From Panax quinquefolius (Eukaryota; Streptophyta; Magnoliopsida; Apiales; Araliaceae): DNA of 64,000 nucleotides. Of this stretch, positions 32,990-43,411 are shown one piece after another. The notes beneath the pieces are model-generated. The model saw only the letters and a list, made by a program, of their open reading frames with translations, was not told the DNA's origin and made no database searches. Location of the stretch: the NCBI GenBank assembly GCA_020205615.1, contig CM035165.1:84816005-84880004 (forward strand). Reading direction: 5' to 3'. The number at the start of each line of letters is the position of its first letter. Within the stretch, counting starts at the first letter, position 1. The position numbers were made by a program, and so were the translations under genes.

Positions 32990-35490
32990 TGTAAGACCCC
33001 GACTTTTTGAATAAAGATGAATTTTCTATAAATATCATTTTTGAATATTATTGAATGAATTTGATAAATTGTTATAATTGTGGGTAATATTTATAAATTT
33101 TGCAAAGTACGTAAGTTGTTATATAATATTCGATTGTTCGGGGAATATTCGTTTTAACAGGGAATATTCGTATAACGGCACAATCATTGGTGGACCCCAC
33201 AATAGAATTATTATCGGATTGAGAAATTGACAAAAATGCTTTATGAAAATAACGGCGGAAGTTTTACTGTTAACTGTTGAAACACCCGGTGTTAAAAGTA
33301 CAATAATACGCGTGGTTGCATAGTAGCACACGGTATTGATTATTGATGCTTACGTGAGAAGTCACTCAGTTTTGTTCAATTATTGCTATAGTAATTGTTG
33401 TCAATTTTGATTATTATATGGACCCCCATTTACCAATTTTTCAAAATAGTCGGTAGAAAATTATTTAATATAATAAAAGGTGGGGGCCCACTATGGGGCC
33501 CACGTTTGAAATTGAAGCAGGAAGTTGGCTGATGTTTTCACGGGAGTTGTTTTATGGTGGGTATTGTAATAATTGTATATATATATATGATGATGATTGA
33601 TTATATATATATATAATATTTGATGATTGTTATTGCATGTGGGGAGGGTTGGGAAATCACGGGTTCTACCCCGTGAATGTATAAAAGGAGCATATGTTAT
33701 ATATATAAATAATATATATTATATTTTATTTAAAAAATTTTGTTTTATTAGAATATTTTATTAAATCAATCTGGACCGTCCGTTTAAAAGTAAATCAATC
33801 TGGATCGTTCATGAATTAGTTACTATGCAGTCCATTCTTCTATAAATAGAAGCTCATTCCTTCATTATTTCTTACGAATTCACTGAAACTCTAGAGAGAG
33901 AAACTATAGAGAGAAAGAAGAAAAGTATTCTGCTACTTCACTACTTCGATATCCAGTACTCTTCTTTCAAAGGTAGGGGATATTATTTGTTGTACTCGTA
34001 AAGGATATTATTTGTTGTACTCGTAAGGGGTATTATTTCTTTTGTATTCATGAAGAGAACTTCTGTTATTCCATTCTTTATTATTCTTTTGGAATAACCT
34101 ATATACGCGGGCTACCCTATACTTGGTGAAATTCTCATATTTTTCCATTCTTTATCATTATGTTGGAATAACTTGTTTATGCGAAGTACCGCATACATGG
34201 TGAAATTCTTCCGTTATTCCATTCTTTGTCATTCAGTTGGAACATCCTGTCTGTGCGTTACGCATGACCTGGTTCCGTTATTTATCATTCGGTTGGAACA
34301 TCCTATCATGCGCGCTTTCTGCGTGACACAGTTCCATTGGTTATTATTACATTAGAATATCACATCATGCGTTCGCGTGACACAGTTCCATTATTTATTA
34401 TTACATTGGAATAACTTTTATGCATGCGGTCTATCGCATGCCTGGTGATTTCTTTTGTTATTCCATTCTTTATTATACTCAGTTGGTTAAAGTTTTGACT
34501 TCTATACTCCATGAAATTAGTGGAATATCCTTGATATTTACGCTTCATCCAGTATCTTTTCATGGAAATATTCTTATGAACATTCTTGAATTTTACTCTA
34601 CAAAGCAGTATCATGTTGACAATTTGGACGTTATTAGTTCCTAGATAAATTAATTCTTGAACTTGTTTTATTGAATTCTTATATCATTGTCATCATCCTC
34701 ATGTTTATATTATGTTGAAAGTCATCGTGGCACTGTGTAGTGCATAGATGGACTTGGTATGATTATGACGAGGATTATTCGGTATAATCATGGTAGTAAT
34801 GTTACAAATGATGTGGTAAAAGTCCTCATTGGCCCGTAGTGCATTGATGGACAGTTGTTGGCATGATCATGACCATTAATGAATACACAAATATTCTTGG
34901 CCCGTAGTGCATGGATAATTATGGTCGTGATACTAAAGAATATCCTTGGCCGTAGTGCAGGGGTGATTCGATGATGTGGATTATTTATTAAGTTGAGTCC
35001 CAGTGATAAAAGTGATGAAAAACCTTTTAAATCATAAAAGATAGTAGATTTTATTCTCTACTTGACTCTTTTAATGGATTGCTTGTTCACTGCAGATTAA
35101 ACTTGATGTTTGTTATATTTTATCGGTTTAACAACTGTTGAAGGCTAACGATAATTTATTACGCATTATCTTAGTCATAATATTTCTTCTTGGGCAAGTT
35201 GAGCTCACCCTTTTGCTTTCATTGTTCTCTTTGAAATGAGAGCGTAGAGAGGACTAATCGAGAAATGGAGTGACGGTCTAGAGGATAGCATTAGTAGTCC
35301 TCACTATTCTGTGAAATAGTGTGTTAATAAATGTAATGAGGACTTATTTTGAGTTTGAATACTGTTTAGAAGACAATATTTGTATTAAAACTCACATTTC
35401 ATGTTGTATATTTAAGGTTGTATTTGTATTACATACCATGTATTTGGCGACTCAAAATAGGTGATGTATACCTATTTTGGGGGCGCCATG
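32990..35490 (+). mobile_element. 5' LTR of element B
   Basis: About 2,501 bp, matching the 3' LTR at 40325-42839 block by block. The 3' end reads GGGGGCGCCATG instead of GGGGGCGTCACA. It includes a (TA)n run near 33574-33625, the TATA box at 33841, the TTCCA/TGGAA array (about 34060-34420) and the GTAGTGCA array (about 34730-34960). Confidence 0.9.
33841..33849 (+). promoter_or_regulatory. TATA box in 5' LTR of element B
   Basis: TATAAATAG is conserved at the same LTR position in other copies. It is the likely promoter for the element RNA. Confidence 0.6.
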
Positions 35491-35492
35491 AT

Positions 35493-35504
35493 TGGTATCA
35501 AAGC
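35493..35504 (+). other. Primer binding site (tRNA-iMet) of element B
   Basis: TGGTATCAAAGC starts two bases after the LTR. One mismatch to the initiator-Met tRNA complement, the same as in element A. Confidence 0.88.
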
Positions 35505-35659
35505 TTAGGGATATGATCCACGGCTAAGATGTGAGACTAGAACTAGGAGGAGGAGGCGGAAATTCCTTCGCTAGTATGACCTACCTAAGTTTATTTGGTA
35601 TTTAATTGGTCGAGTCGAGTATAGGGATAATATGTTATATGTTAATTAACCCTTGTTTT

Positions 35660-36807
35660 ATGGCGATGTCTGAAAATGACATCAAGAGAATGTTGAGAAT
35701 AGCAATGGAGCACAGGAGACCGTTGAGTCTCCACGGATCAATAATCGAGGATAATGTGCATCGGAGGCGACAATCCTCGTGCAAATAACAACCTTGACGG
35801 ATGATGAGCGATGGAATGTTCGGAGGCTTTATACAATTCATGCAACATGTCGGCAAGAAGCGGCTCTGTCCAAAATGCGGTGGAAACTCTTGAAACTCTC
35901 GAGACGGTCACCGCTAAGCATGATTCAAGGAGTTGGGACCACCGGAGTTTATTGGAGAGCCAAAACCACTTAAGGCGGAAGCATGGATAAAGCAGATCAC
36001 CAAAATATTTGATGTCTTGGGATGCTCCGAGGAGAAAAAGGTGCCATTTGCCACCTTTATGTTACGAGGAGAGGCAGATTACTGGTGGAAATCGGTAAAA
36101 CGTACTCAACCTGCCGCACTAAAGATGTCTTGGGAGGAGTTCCAAGAACTATTCAACGACAAGTACTTTCCCAAAAGTATTCCTCACATGAAAGAGGTAG
36201 AGTTCATTAAGCTGGAGCAGAATAACATGACCGTGTCGTAGTACGAAGCCAAGTTTGCCGAGTTGTCCCGGTTTGCATCCCACTTAGTTGATAATGAAGA
36301 GAGAATGACGCGGAAGTTTTTAAGAGGTTTGAAGCCGGAGATACGTCAATATCTCATTTCTCATAAAGCGTGTTTGTATTCAGGATGTTGTAAATAGGGC
36401 TCGATTAGTGGAGTAGCGATAACGAGTCAACGCAACCAAAAAGAGAGCGGTGGCAAAATAATAATACAAATGAAAGCGATCGTTGAAGCGGTGACAACAA
36501 GCGTAGAGGGGAGTCAACAGGCCGAAATGGTAACCACTTCGGTGGTAATCAAGGCCAAAATAATAAGAATGGACATTTCAAGAAGAGGAGATTCAACAAT
36601 GATGGAAAGACATCAGCACCAGCACCCGTTGTTAAGAAAGGAGAATGACCACCTATCATATGCTTCAAATGCGGTGGGGAGGGACGAATCAGTCCAAACT
36701 GCATGATGCAGTCCAAAGCATGTTATAATTATGGAAGAGAAGGTCATTTAGCTCAATTTTGTCATTCACCAAAGACAAGTTCAGCTAGGATGGAGGCACC
36801 AAAGTAG
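35660..36807 (+). pseudogene. gag of element B
   Basis: ATG at 35660 opens MAMSENDIKRMLRIA, the first start after the leader, but the frame stops at 35788. The capsid core resumes in another frame: EAWIKQITKIFDVLGC, FATFMLRGEADYWWKSV, SWEEFQELFNDKYFP (35933-36241). A stop at 36239 precedes YEAKFAELSRFASHLV. Two zinc knuckles follow at about 36658-36770, both damaged: CFKCGGEGRISPNC has Arg for His, and CYNYGREGHLAQFC has Tyr for the second Cys. Confidence 0.85.
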
Positions 36808-36850
36808 TCCCGGAAAAGTCAAACCAGTAGTCTGAGGAGGAGCGTTTGTT

Positions 36851-37162
36851 GTGACCTCCCAGAAAGCAAGGAACCCGAACGAGGTCATCACGAGTAAGCT
36901 TATCATAAACTCTAGCGAAGTCTATACCTTATTTGATACCGATTCTACCCATTCTTTTATTTCTCCTACTTGCGCTCAACGATTAAATTTGACTCCAGAG
37001 AAATTAGACTTTGACTTATCTGTGGAAACTCCGTTGGAAGAAACCTTCATTACATCCACTGTTTATAAGTCTTGTTTGGTTCAAATCGGTACCCTCACAC
37101 TACCTGTCGATCTTATTTCATTGAAAATACTTGCATTTGATGTGATTCTAGGGATTGATTGA
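36851..37162 (+). pseudogene. Aspartic protease of element B (active site mutated)
   Basis: The continuous frame has TLFDTDSTHSFISPTCAQRL near residue 30, then KLDFDLSVETPLEETFITS and LAFDVILGID at the end. The active-site signature should be Asp-(Ser/Thr)-Gly-Ser; here Gly is replaced by Asp, which should inactivate the enzyme. The frame closes just after ILGID, where an intact copy would continue as GMDWL. Confidence 0.85.
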
Positions 37163-37370
37163 TTAATTACTCATCATGCTAAAATTGATTATTTTCGTAA
37201 GGTTGTTAGCCTTCATATTCCTAATCAACCTATTATGCGAATTCAAGCGACCAAACCATTAAAATCAATCACGGTCATCTCAAGCCATAAAGCTATTCGT
37301 TTATTGAAAAATGGATGTCAAGCTTTCTTAGCTCATGTCACGGATCTAAACAAAAATACGTTTGTTTTGA

Positions 37371-38213
37371 ATGATATTTCTATTGTTAATAAATTCCTTG
37401 ACGTATTCCCTGAAGAACTTCCTGGCCTACCCCCCAGAGCATAAAATTAAATTTTGTATCGACCTTGAACCCGGTACAAAACCCATTTCCAAAGCCCCAT
37501 ATCGAATGGCTCTAGTTGAACTTCAGGAGTTAAAGACCCAATTGCAGGAATTGTTAGACATCGGTTTTATTCATCCTAGTATGTCTCCTTGGGGTGCTCC
37601 TGTTCTATTCGTGAAGAAGAAAGACGGGAGTATGCGACTTTGTATTGATTATCGGGAGTTGAATCATGTCACCGTCAAATATAAGTACCCATTGCCACGT
37701 ATTGATGACCTGTTTGACCAGTTGCAAGGAGCCAAATTCTTTTTAAAGATTGATCTTCGTTTCTGATATCACCAATTAAAGATTAGAACTGATGACATTC
37801 AAAAGATGGCTTTCAGAACTCGGTACGGGCATTATGAATTCCTAGTCATGTCCTTTGGATTGACTAATGCTCCTGCTGCCTTCATGGCTATGATGAACCG
37901 AGTATTCAAGGAATATTTGGATCACTTTATGGTCGTCTTTATTGATGACATCCTTATTTATTCCAAAAGTCGTGAAGATCATGAGCAACACTTGAGGTTG
38001 ATACTCCAAAAGCTTCGTTAATACAAGCTTTATGCCAAATTGAAGAAATGTGAGTTCTGGCTTGAGGAAGTAGCATTCCTTGGGCACATAGTATAAAGTT
38101 ATGGAATATCTGTTGACTCGGCGAAAATTGAAGCAATTCAAAGCTGGGAGCAACCCAAATCAGTCACCGAAATACGTAACCTTCTCAGTTTAGCTGGTTA
38201 TTATCGGAGATTC
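37371..38213 (+). pseudogene. Reverse transcriptase of element B
   Basis: Contains the standard Ty3/gypsy RT order: [95 protein letters not shown] and [10 protein letters not shown]. The catalytic Asp pair of FIDD (normally (Y/F)(V/I/L)DD) and the upstream KIDL Asp are intact. Single stops at about 37764, 38020 and 38093 break an otherwise aligned reading of full family length. Confidence 0.92.
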
Positions 38214-38700
38214 GTGGAAGGATTTTCTCGAATCGTTACTCCATTAACTCAGCTAACTCGGAAAGATACAAAGTTCAGTTGGAGCGAAGAATGTGAGAAG
38301 AGTTTTCAAGAACTCAAGAGGAGACTCATTTCAAAGACTGTTACGGCAATACCATCTGGCTCGGAGGGATTTGTCATCTACAGTGATGCTTCGGGCAAAG
38401 GGTTGGGATGTGTTCTCATACAACATGGGAAAGTCATAGCCTATGCTTCTCGACAACTCAAAGAATATGAGAGGAATTATCCTACTCATGATCTAGAGTT
38501 GGCAGCTATTGTTTTCGCACTTAAAATTTGGAGGCATTACTTGTATGGGGGAGAAAGTGGAGATCTTTACGGATCATAAAAGCCTCAAATATTTCTTCAC
38601 TCAAAAGGAACTCGATATCGACAACGACGTTGGCTTGAAGCTATTGAAAGATTATGATCATACCATCGATACCATCACGGAAAGCGAGCGTGGTGGTGGC
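38214..38700 (+). pseudogene. RNase H of element B
   Basis: The frame continues from RT with [36 protein letters not shown] follows with the first catalytic Asp, then [19 protein letters not shown] with the Glu region. Near 38550 the frame shifts and resumes as [19 protein letters not shown], with the third acidic site. The end (YDHTIDTI...) should run into KANVVADALSRR but is scrambled here. Confidence 0.88.
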
Positions 38701-38705
38701 GCGCA

Positions 38706-40313
38706 TTGAGTAGAAGATCATATGCAAGTATGAGTGCGATATTGTCAACGCAAAGGCCCATTTTGTGTGACTTGCAAAGGATGGAGATAGAGTTAAAGAC
38801 TCCAGGGACCCATGTGATGATGGCGAATATACGAGTAGAACCGACTTTAATTGATAAAGTTAAAGCTGCTCAAGCTACAGACCTAGAGCTGGTAAGTATG
38901 AGGAAGAAAGTGCAAGAAGGTGCTATGCCGGAAGCAAGAATAGATGAAGAAGGAATACTTCGAGTCAACTCCAGATTTTGTGTTCCTAACGACCCTGATT
39001 TAAAGTATAAAATCATGATGGAGGCGCACAACACACCATTTTCAATCCATCCTGGGAGTACCAAAATGTATCATGATCTTCGTCATTCATTTTGGTGGAG
39101 CAATATGAAGAGAGAGATAGCGTTGTTTATCTCAAGGTGTCTAACTTATCAACGAGTTAAAGCAGAGCATCAAGTACCAAAAGGTCCATTGCAACCACTT
39201 GAAATTCCAAAATGGAAGTGGGAGCACATTATCATGGATTTCGTTACCGGTCTTCCCATGGTTTCTCAAGGCATAGATGCGATTTGGGTCATTGTTGATA
39301 GATTGACCAAGTCTGCTCATTTCTTACCGATACGAGAAACTTATACACTTGAACGTCTTGCTCGTATGTACATAAACAAGATTGTAAGACTTCATGGTAT
39401 GCCAGTATCCATAGTTTCTGATCGAGACCCAAGATTCACTTCACGATTTTGGGTTAGTTTGCAAAAAGCTATGGGCACAGATTTAAGATTTAGCTCGGCA
39501 TATCATCCTCAAACAGACGGGTAGTCGGAGAGGACAATTCAAACTCTTGAAGATTTATTAAGACACTGTGTCCTTGACTTCAAGGGAAGTTGGGATAAGT
39601 TCTTACCATTGGTGGAGTTTTCCTACAATAACAGTTATCAAGCAAGTATTGGCATGGCTCCATTTGAGGTGTTGTATGGAAGAAAGTGTCGTTCTCCAGT
39701 ATGCTGGGATGAGGTGGGTGAAGCAACATTGTTGGGACCGGAGTTGGTACGTATGACTATAGAAAAGATTCAAACGATCCGACAACGTATAAAAACCTCA
39801 CAAGATCGATAAAAGAGTTATGCTGATCTTCATCGAAAGGACGTGGAATTCGATATAGGAGATCATGTGTTGTTATGTGTTGCTCCATGGAAAGGAGTTA
39901 CGAGATTTGGAAAGAGAGGAAAGCTCAATCCTCGAATCATTGGCCAATTTTTAATCCTTGATCGAGTAAGAACTGTGGCCTAAAGACTCGCTTTACCGCC
40001 AAGTATGTCTCGTGTTCATAACGTTTTTCACATATCCATGTGACGTAAATATGTGGAAGACCCGAACCACATTATTGAGTTAGAACCGGACGAAATAGCG
40101 GAAGATTTAACGTATGAAGAGGTTCCTGTTCAAATCTTGGATAAGAAGGAACATATTCTACGCTCCAAGGTTATACCTCAAGTCAAAGTTTTGTGGAGAA
40201 ACCACAATATTGAGGAAATAACCAAGGAGTTAGAATCTAAAATAAAATCAAGGTATCCTTACCTCTTTGACATACCAGGTACGTACCCTAATTTTGAGGG
40301 CAAAATTTCATAA
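38706..40313 (+). pseudogene. Integrase with C-terminal chromodomain, element B
   Basis: 38706-39524 is one open frame of 272 codons. The zinc domain reads HNTPFSIHPGSTKMYHDL, then RCLTYQRVKA; the second zinc Cys is Tyr here, while element D keeps CLTCQ. Catalytic Asp residues are in HIIMDFVTGLP and [13 protein letters not shown] stop at 39522 precedes SERTIQTLED, which holds the Glu. The GPY/F-like part and LPPSMSRVHNVFHIS lead to a chromodomain at 40053-40313 (HIIELEPDEIAEDLTYEEVP, ILDKKEHILRSKVIP, VLWRNHNIEE). This marks the Tekay/Del chromovirus lineage. Confidence 0.92.
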
Positions 40314-40324
40314 GAAGGGGAGGT
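40312..40324 (+). other. Polypurine tract of element B
   Basis: AAGAAGGGGAGG stands immediately before the 3' LTR start. Confidence 0.85.
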
Positions 40325-42839
40325 TGTAAGACCCCAACTTTTTGAATAAAGATGAATTTTCTATAAATATCATTTTTGAATATATTGGAATGAATTTGAT
40401 ATAATGTTATAATTGTGGGTAATATTTATAAATTTTGCAAAGTACGTAATTTGTTATATAATATTCAATTGGTCGGGGAATATTCGTTTTAACAGGGAAT
40501 ATTCATACAACGGCACAATCATTGGTGGACCCCACAACGAAATTATTATCGGATTGAGAAAACGACAAAAATACTTTATGAAAATAACGGCGGAAGTTTT
40601 ATCGTTAACTGTTGAAACACCCGATTAAAGAAACAAAGATGTCTGGCGTGGTTGCATAGTATCACACAGTATTGATTATTGATACTTACGTGAGAAGTCA
40701 CTCAGTTTTGTTCAATTATTGCTATAGTAATTGTTGTCAATTTTGATTATTATATGGACCCCCCATTTACCCATTTTTCAAAATAGTAGGTAGAAAATTA
40801 TTTAATATAATAAAAGGTGGGGGCCCACTATGGGGCCCACGTTTGAAATTGAAGCAGGAAGTTGGCTGATGTTTTCACGGGAGTTGTTTTATGGTGGGTA
40901 TTGTAATAATTGTATATATATATATATATGATGATTGATTATATATATATATATATAATATATTGATGATTGTTATTGCGGTGGGGAGGGTTGGGAAATC
41001 ACAGGTTCTACCCAAGTGAATGTATAAAAGGAGCATATGTTATATATATAAATAATATATATATATATAATATTATTTTTATTTAAAAGATTTTGTTTTA
41101 TTAGAATATTTTATTAAATCAATCTGGACCGTCCGTTTAAAAGTAAATCAATCTGGACCGTTCATTAATTAGTTACTATGCAGTCCATTCTTCTATAAAT
41201 AGAAGCTCATTCCTTCATTATTTCTTACGAATTACTGAAACTCTAGAGAGAGAAACTATAGAGAGAAAGAAGAAAAGTATTCTGCTACTTCACTACTCCG
41301 ATATCCAGTACTCTTCTTTCAAAGGTAGGGGATATTATTTGTTGTACTCGTAAAGGATATTATTTGTTGTACTCATAAGGGGTATTATTTCTTTTGTATT
41401 CATGAAGAGAATTTCTGTTATTCCATTCTTTATTATTCTTTTGGAATAACCTGTATACGTGGGCTACCCTATACTTGGTGAAATTCTCCTGTTATTCCAT
41501 TCTTTATCATTATGTTGGAATAACTTTTGTTTATAAAAATACCGCATACATGGTGAAATTCTTACATTATTCCATTCTTTATCATTACATGTTGGAACAT
41601 CATGTCTGTGCATTACGCATGACCTGGTTCCGTTATTTATCATTCGGTTGGAACATCACATGCATGCGTTCTGGCATGACTGAATTCCGATTGTTTATTA
41701 TTTTGTTGGAATATCACATGCGTGCGTTTACGCATGATTGATTCCATTATTTATTATTACATTGGAATAACATGCACGTGGTCTATCGCATGCCTGGTGA
41801 TTTCTTTTGTTATTCCATTCTTTATTATACTCAGTTGGTTAAAGTTTTGACTTCTATACTCCATGAAATTAGTGGAATATCCTTGATATTTGCGCTTCAT
41901 CCAATATCTTTTAATGGAAATATTCTTATGAGCATTCTTGAATTTTACTCTACAAAGCAGTATCATGTTGACAATTTGGACGTTATTAGTTCCTAGATAA
42001 ATTAATTCTTGAACTTGTTTTATTGAATTCTTATATCATTGTCATCATCCTCATGTTTATATTATGTTGAAAGTCATACGTGGCTGTAGTGCATAGATGG
42101 ACTTGGTATGATTATGACCGAGGATTATTCGGTATAATCATGACCGTAATGTTACAAATGATGTGGTAAAAGTCCTCATTGGCCCGTAGTGCATTGATGG
42201 ACAGTTGTTGGCATGATCATGACCATTAATGAATACACAAATAATATTGGCCCGTAGTGCATGGATAATTATGGTCGTGATACTAAAGAATATCCTTGGT
42301 AGTAGTGCGGGGGTGATTCGATGATGTGGATTATTTATTGTCGAGTCCCGGTGATAAAAGTGATGAAAAACCTTTTAAATCATAAAAGTTAGTAAATTTT
42401 ATTCTTTACTTGACTCTTTTAATGGATTTCTTGTTCCGTCGCAATTAAACTTGATGTTTGTTATATTTTATCAGTTTAACACTGTTGAAGGCTAACGATA
42501 ATTTATTCTGCATTATCTTAGTCATAATATTTCTTCTTGGGCTAGTTGAGCTCACCCTTTTGCTTTCATTGTTCTCTTTGAAATGAGAGCGTAGCGAGGG
42601 GACTAGTCGGGGAGCGGTAAGCGGTCTCAGAGGATAGCATTAGTAGTCCTCACTATTCTGTGAAATAGTGTGTTAATAAATGTAATGAGGACTTATTTTG
42701 AGTTTGAATACTGTCTAGAAGACAATATTTGTATTAAAACTCACAGCTCATGTTGTATACTTAAGGTTGTATTTGTATTCTGTACCATGTATTTGGCGAC
42801 TAAAAATAGGTGATGTATACCTATTTTGGGGGCGTCACA
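40325..42839 (+). mobile_element. 3' LTR of element B
   Basis: 2,515 bp, starting TGTAAGACCCCAAC and ending GGGGGCGTCACA. The TATA box is at 41194-41202. Tandem arrays match those of the 5' LTR but differ in unit number and detail. Confidence 0.92.
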
Positions 42840-42844
42840 AGATT

Positions 42845-43400
42845 GACAACATGAAGCAGTCTTTCTCAGTGCAACTTGAGCTAGGCCAATAGGAACTCAA
42901 GTTTAAAGTTGACAATTCCTCCTATCTGATGGAGCAACTTATGTCCAACATGGAGCAGCTCTCCCAAATGATTAATGACAAAAAGGGGGAGAAAAAGAGG
43001 CATTCAAGGAAGAGCAAGAAGATCAAAGGAGAAGATAGTAGAAGAAGAGACAGAGTCATCTTCTGAGGGGGAACCGAAGAATGATGAACCTATGTATGCC
43101 GAAGCTGAGGGGGAGCAAAGAAAAGAAGGAAAGTCCATATCTCAAGGGGAACAGGAGCAAGAAGGCCAAACAGATGATTAGCTGATCAGCAGAATCCTGG
43201 AAACATACATGGAGCCAAAAGAGGTACATCTCTAACTAGTTAGGTATGTTCTAGATCCAGGATGTAAAATGTTAGTGTATTAAATTCCATATCATTATAA
43301 ATGACATTCATGATTATCTGTTTTAGAAATACAGCTGCTCACTGTATATAAGATTCATTCATAACATGCATATGCACTTATTATTTTTGTCATAATCAAA
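42845..43400 (+). pseudogene. Remnant of S-element internal ORF, part 2, and 3' leader
   Basis: Continues the part before element B. It reads DNMKQSFSVQLELG, then a stop, then FKVDNSSYLMEQLMSNMEQLSQMINDK, likely a coiled coil. A basic, Lys/Arg-rich tail follows, then a Glu/Ser/Gln-rich stretch (42975-43181, in a shifted frame). Its function is unknown; it may be the 3' extra ORF of a Sirevirus. The rest up to the polypurine tract is AT-rich and non-coding. Confidence 0.4.
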
Positions 43401-43411
43401 TAGGGGGAGAT
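43400..43411 (+). other. Polypurine tract of element S
   Basis: ATAGGGGGAGAT lies directly before TGTCAGG. An AAGGGGGAGATTG-type tract is usual in Sireviruses. Confidence 0.8.

Larger units (their letters stand above)
32990..42839 (+). mobile_element. Full-length Tekay-type chromovirus element B
   Basis: 9,850 bp from TGTAAGACCCC to GGGGGCGTCACA, flanked by the exact 5-bp duplication AGATT (32985-32989 and 42840-42844). The order is LTR, tRNA-iMet primer site, gag, protease, RT, RNase H, integrase with chromodomain, polypurine tract, LTR. It interrupts the interior of element S. It is the most complete element in the window, but gag, protease and integrase all carry disabling changes. Confidence 0.93.

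Noticed and set aside
42975..43181. 68-codon basic/acidic ORF as an independent gene
   Set aside because: It continues a longer interrupted reading across element B and lies next to the polypurine tract of S, so it is treated as an internal ORF remnant.
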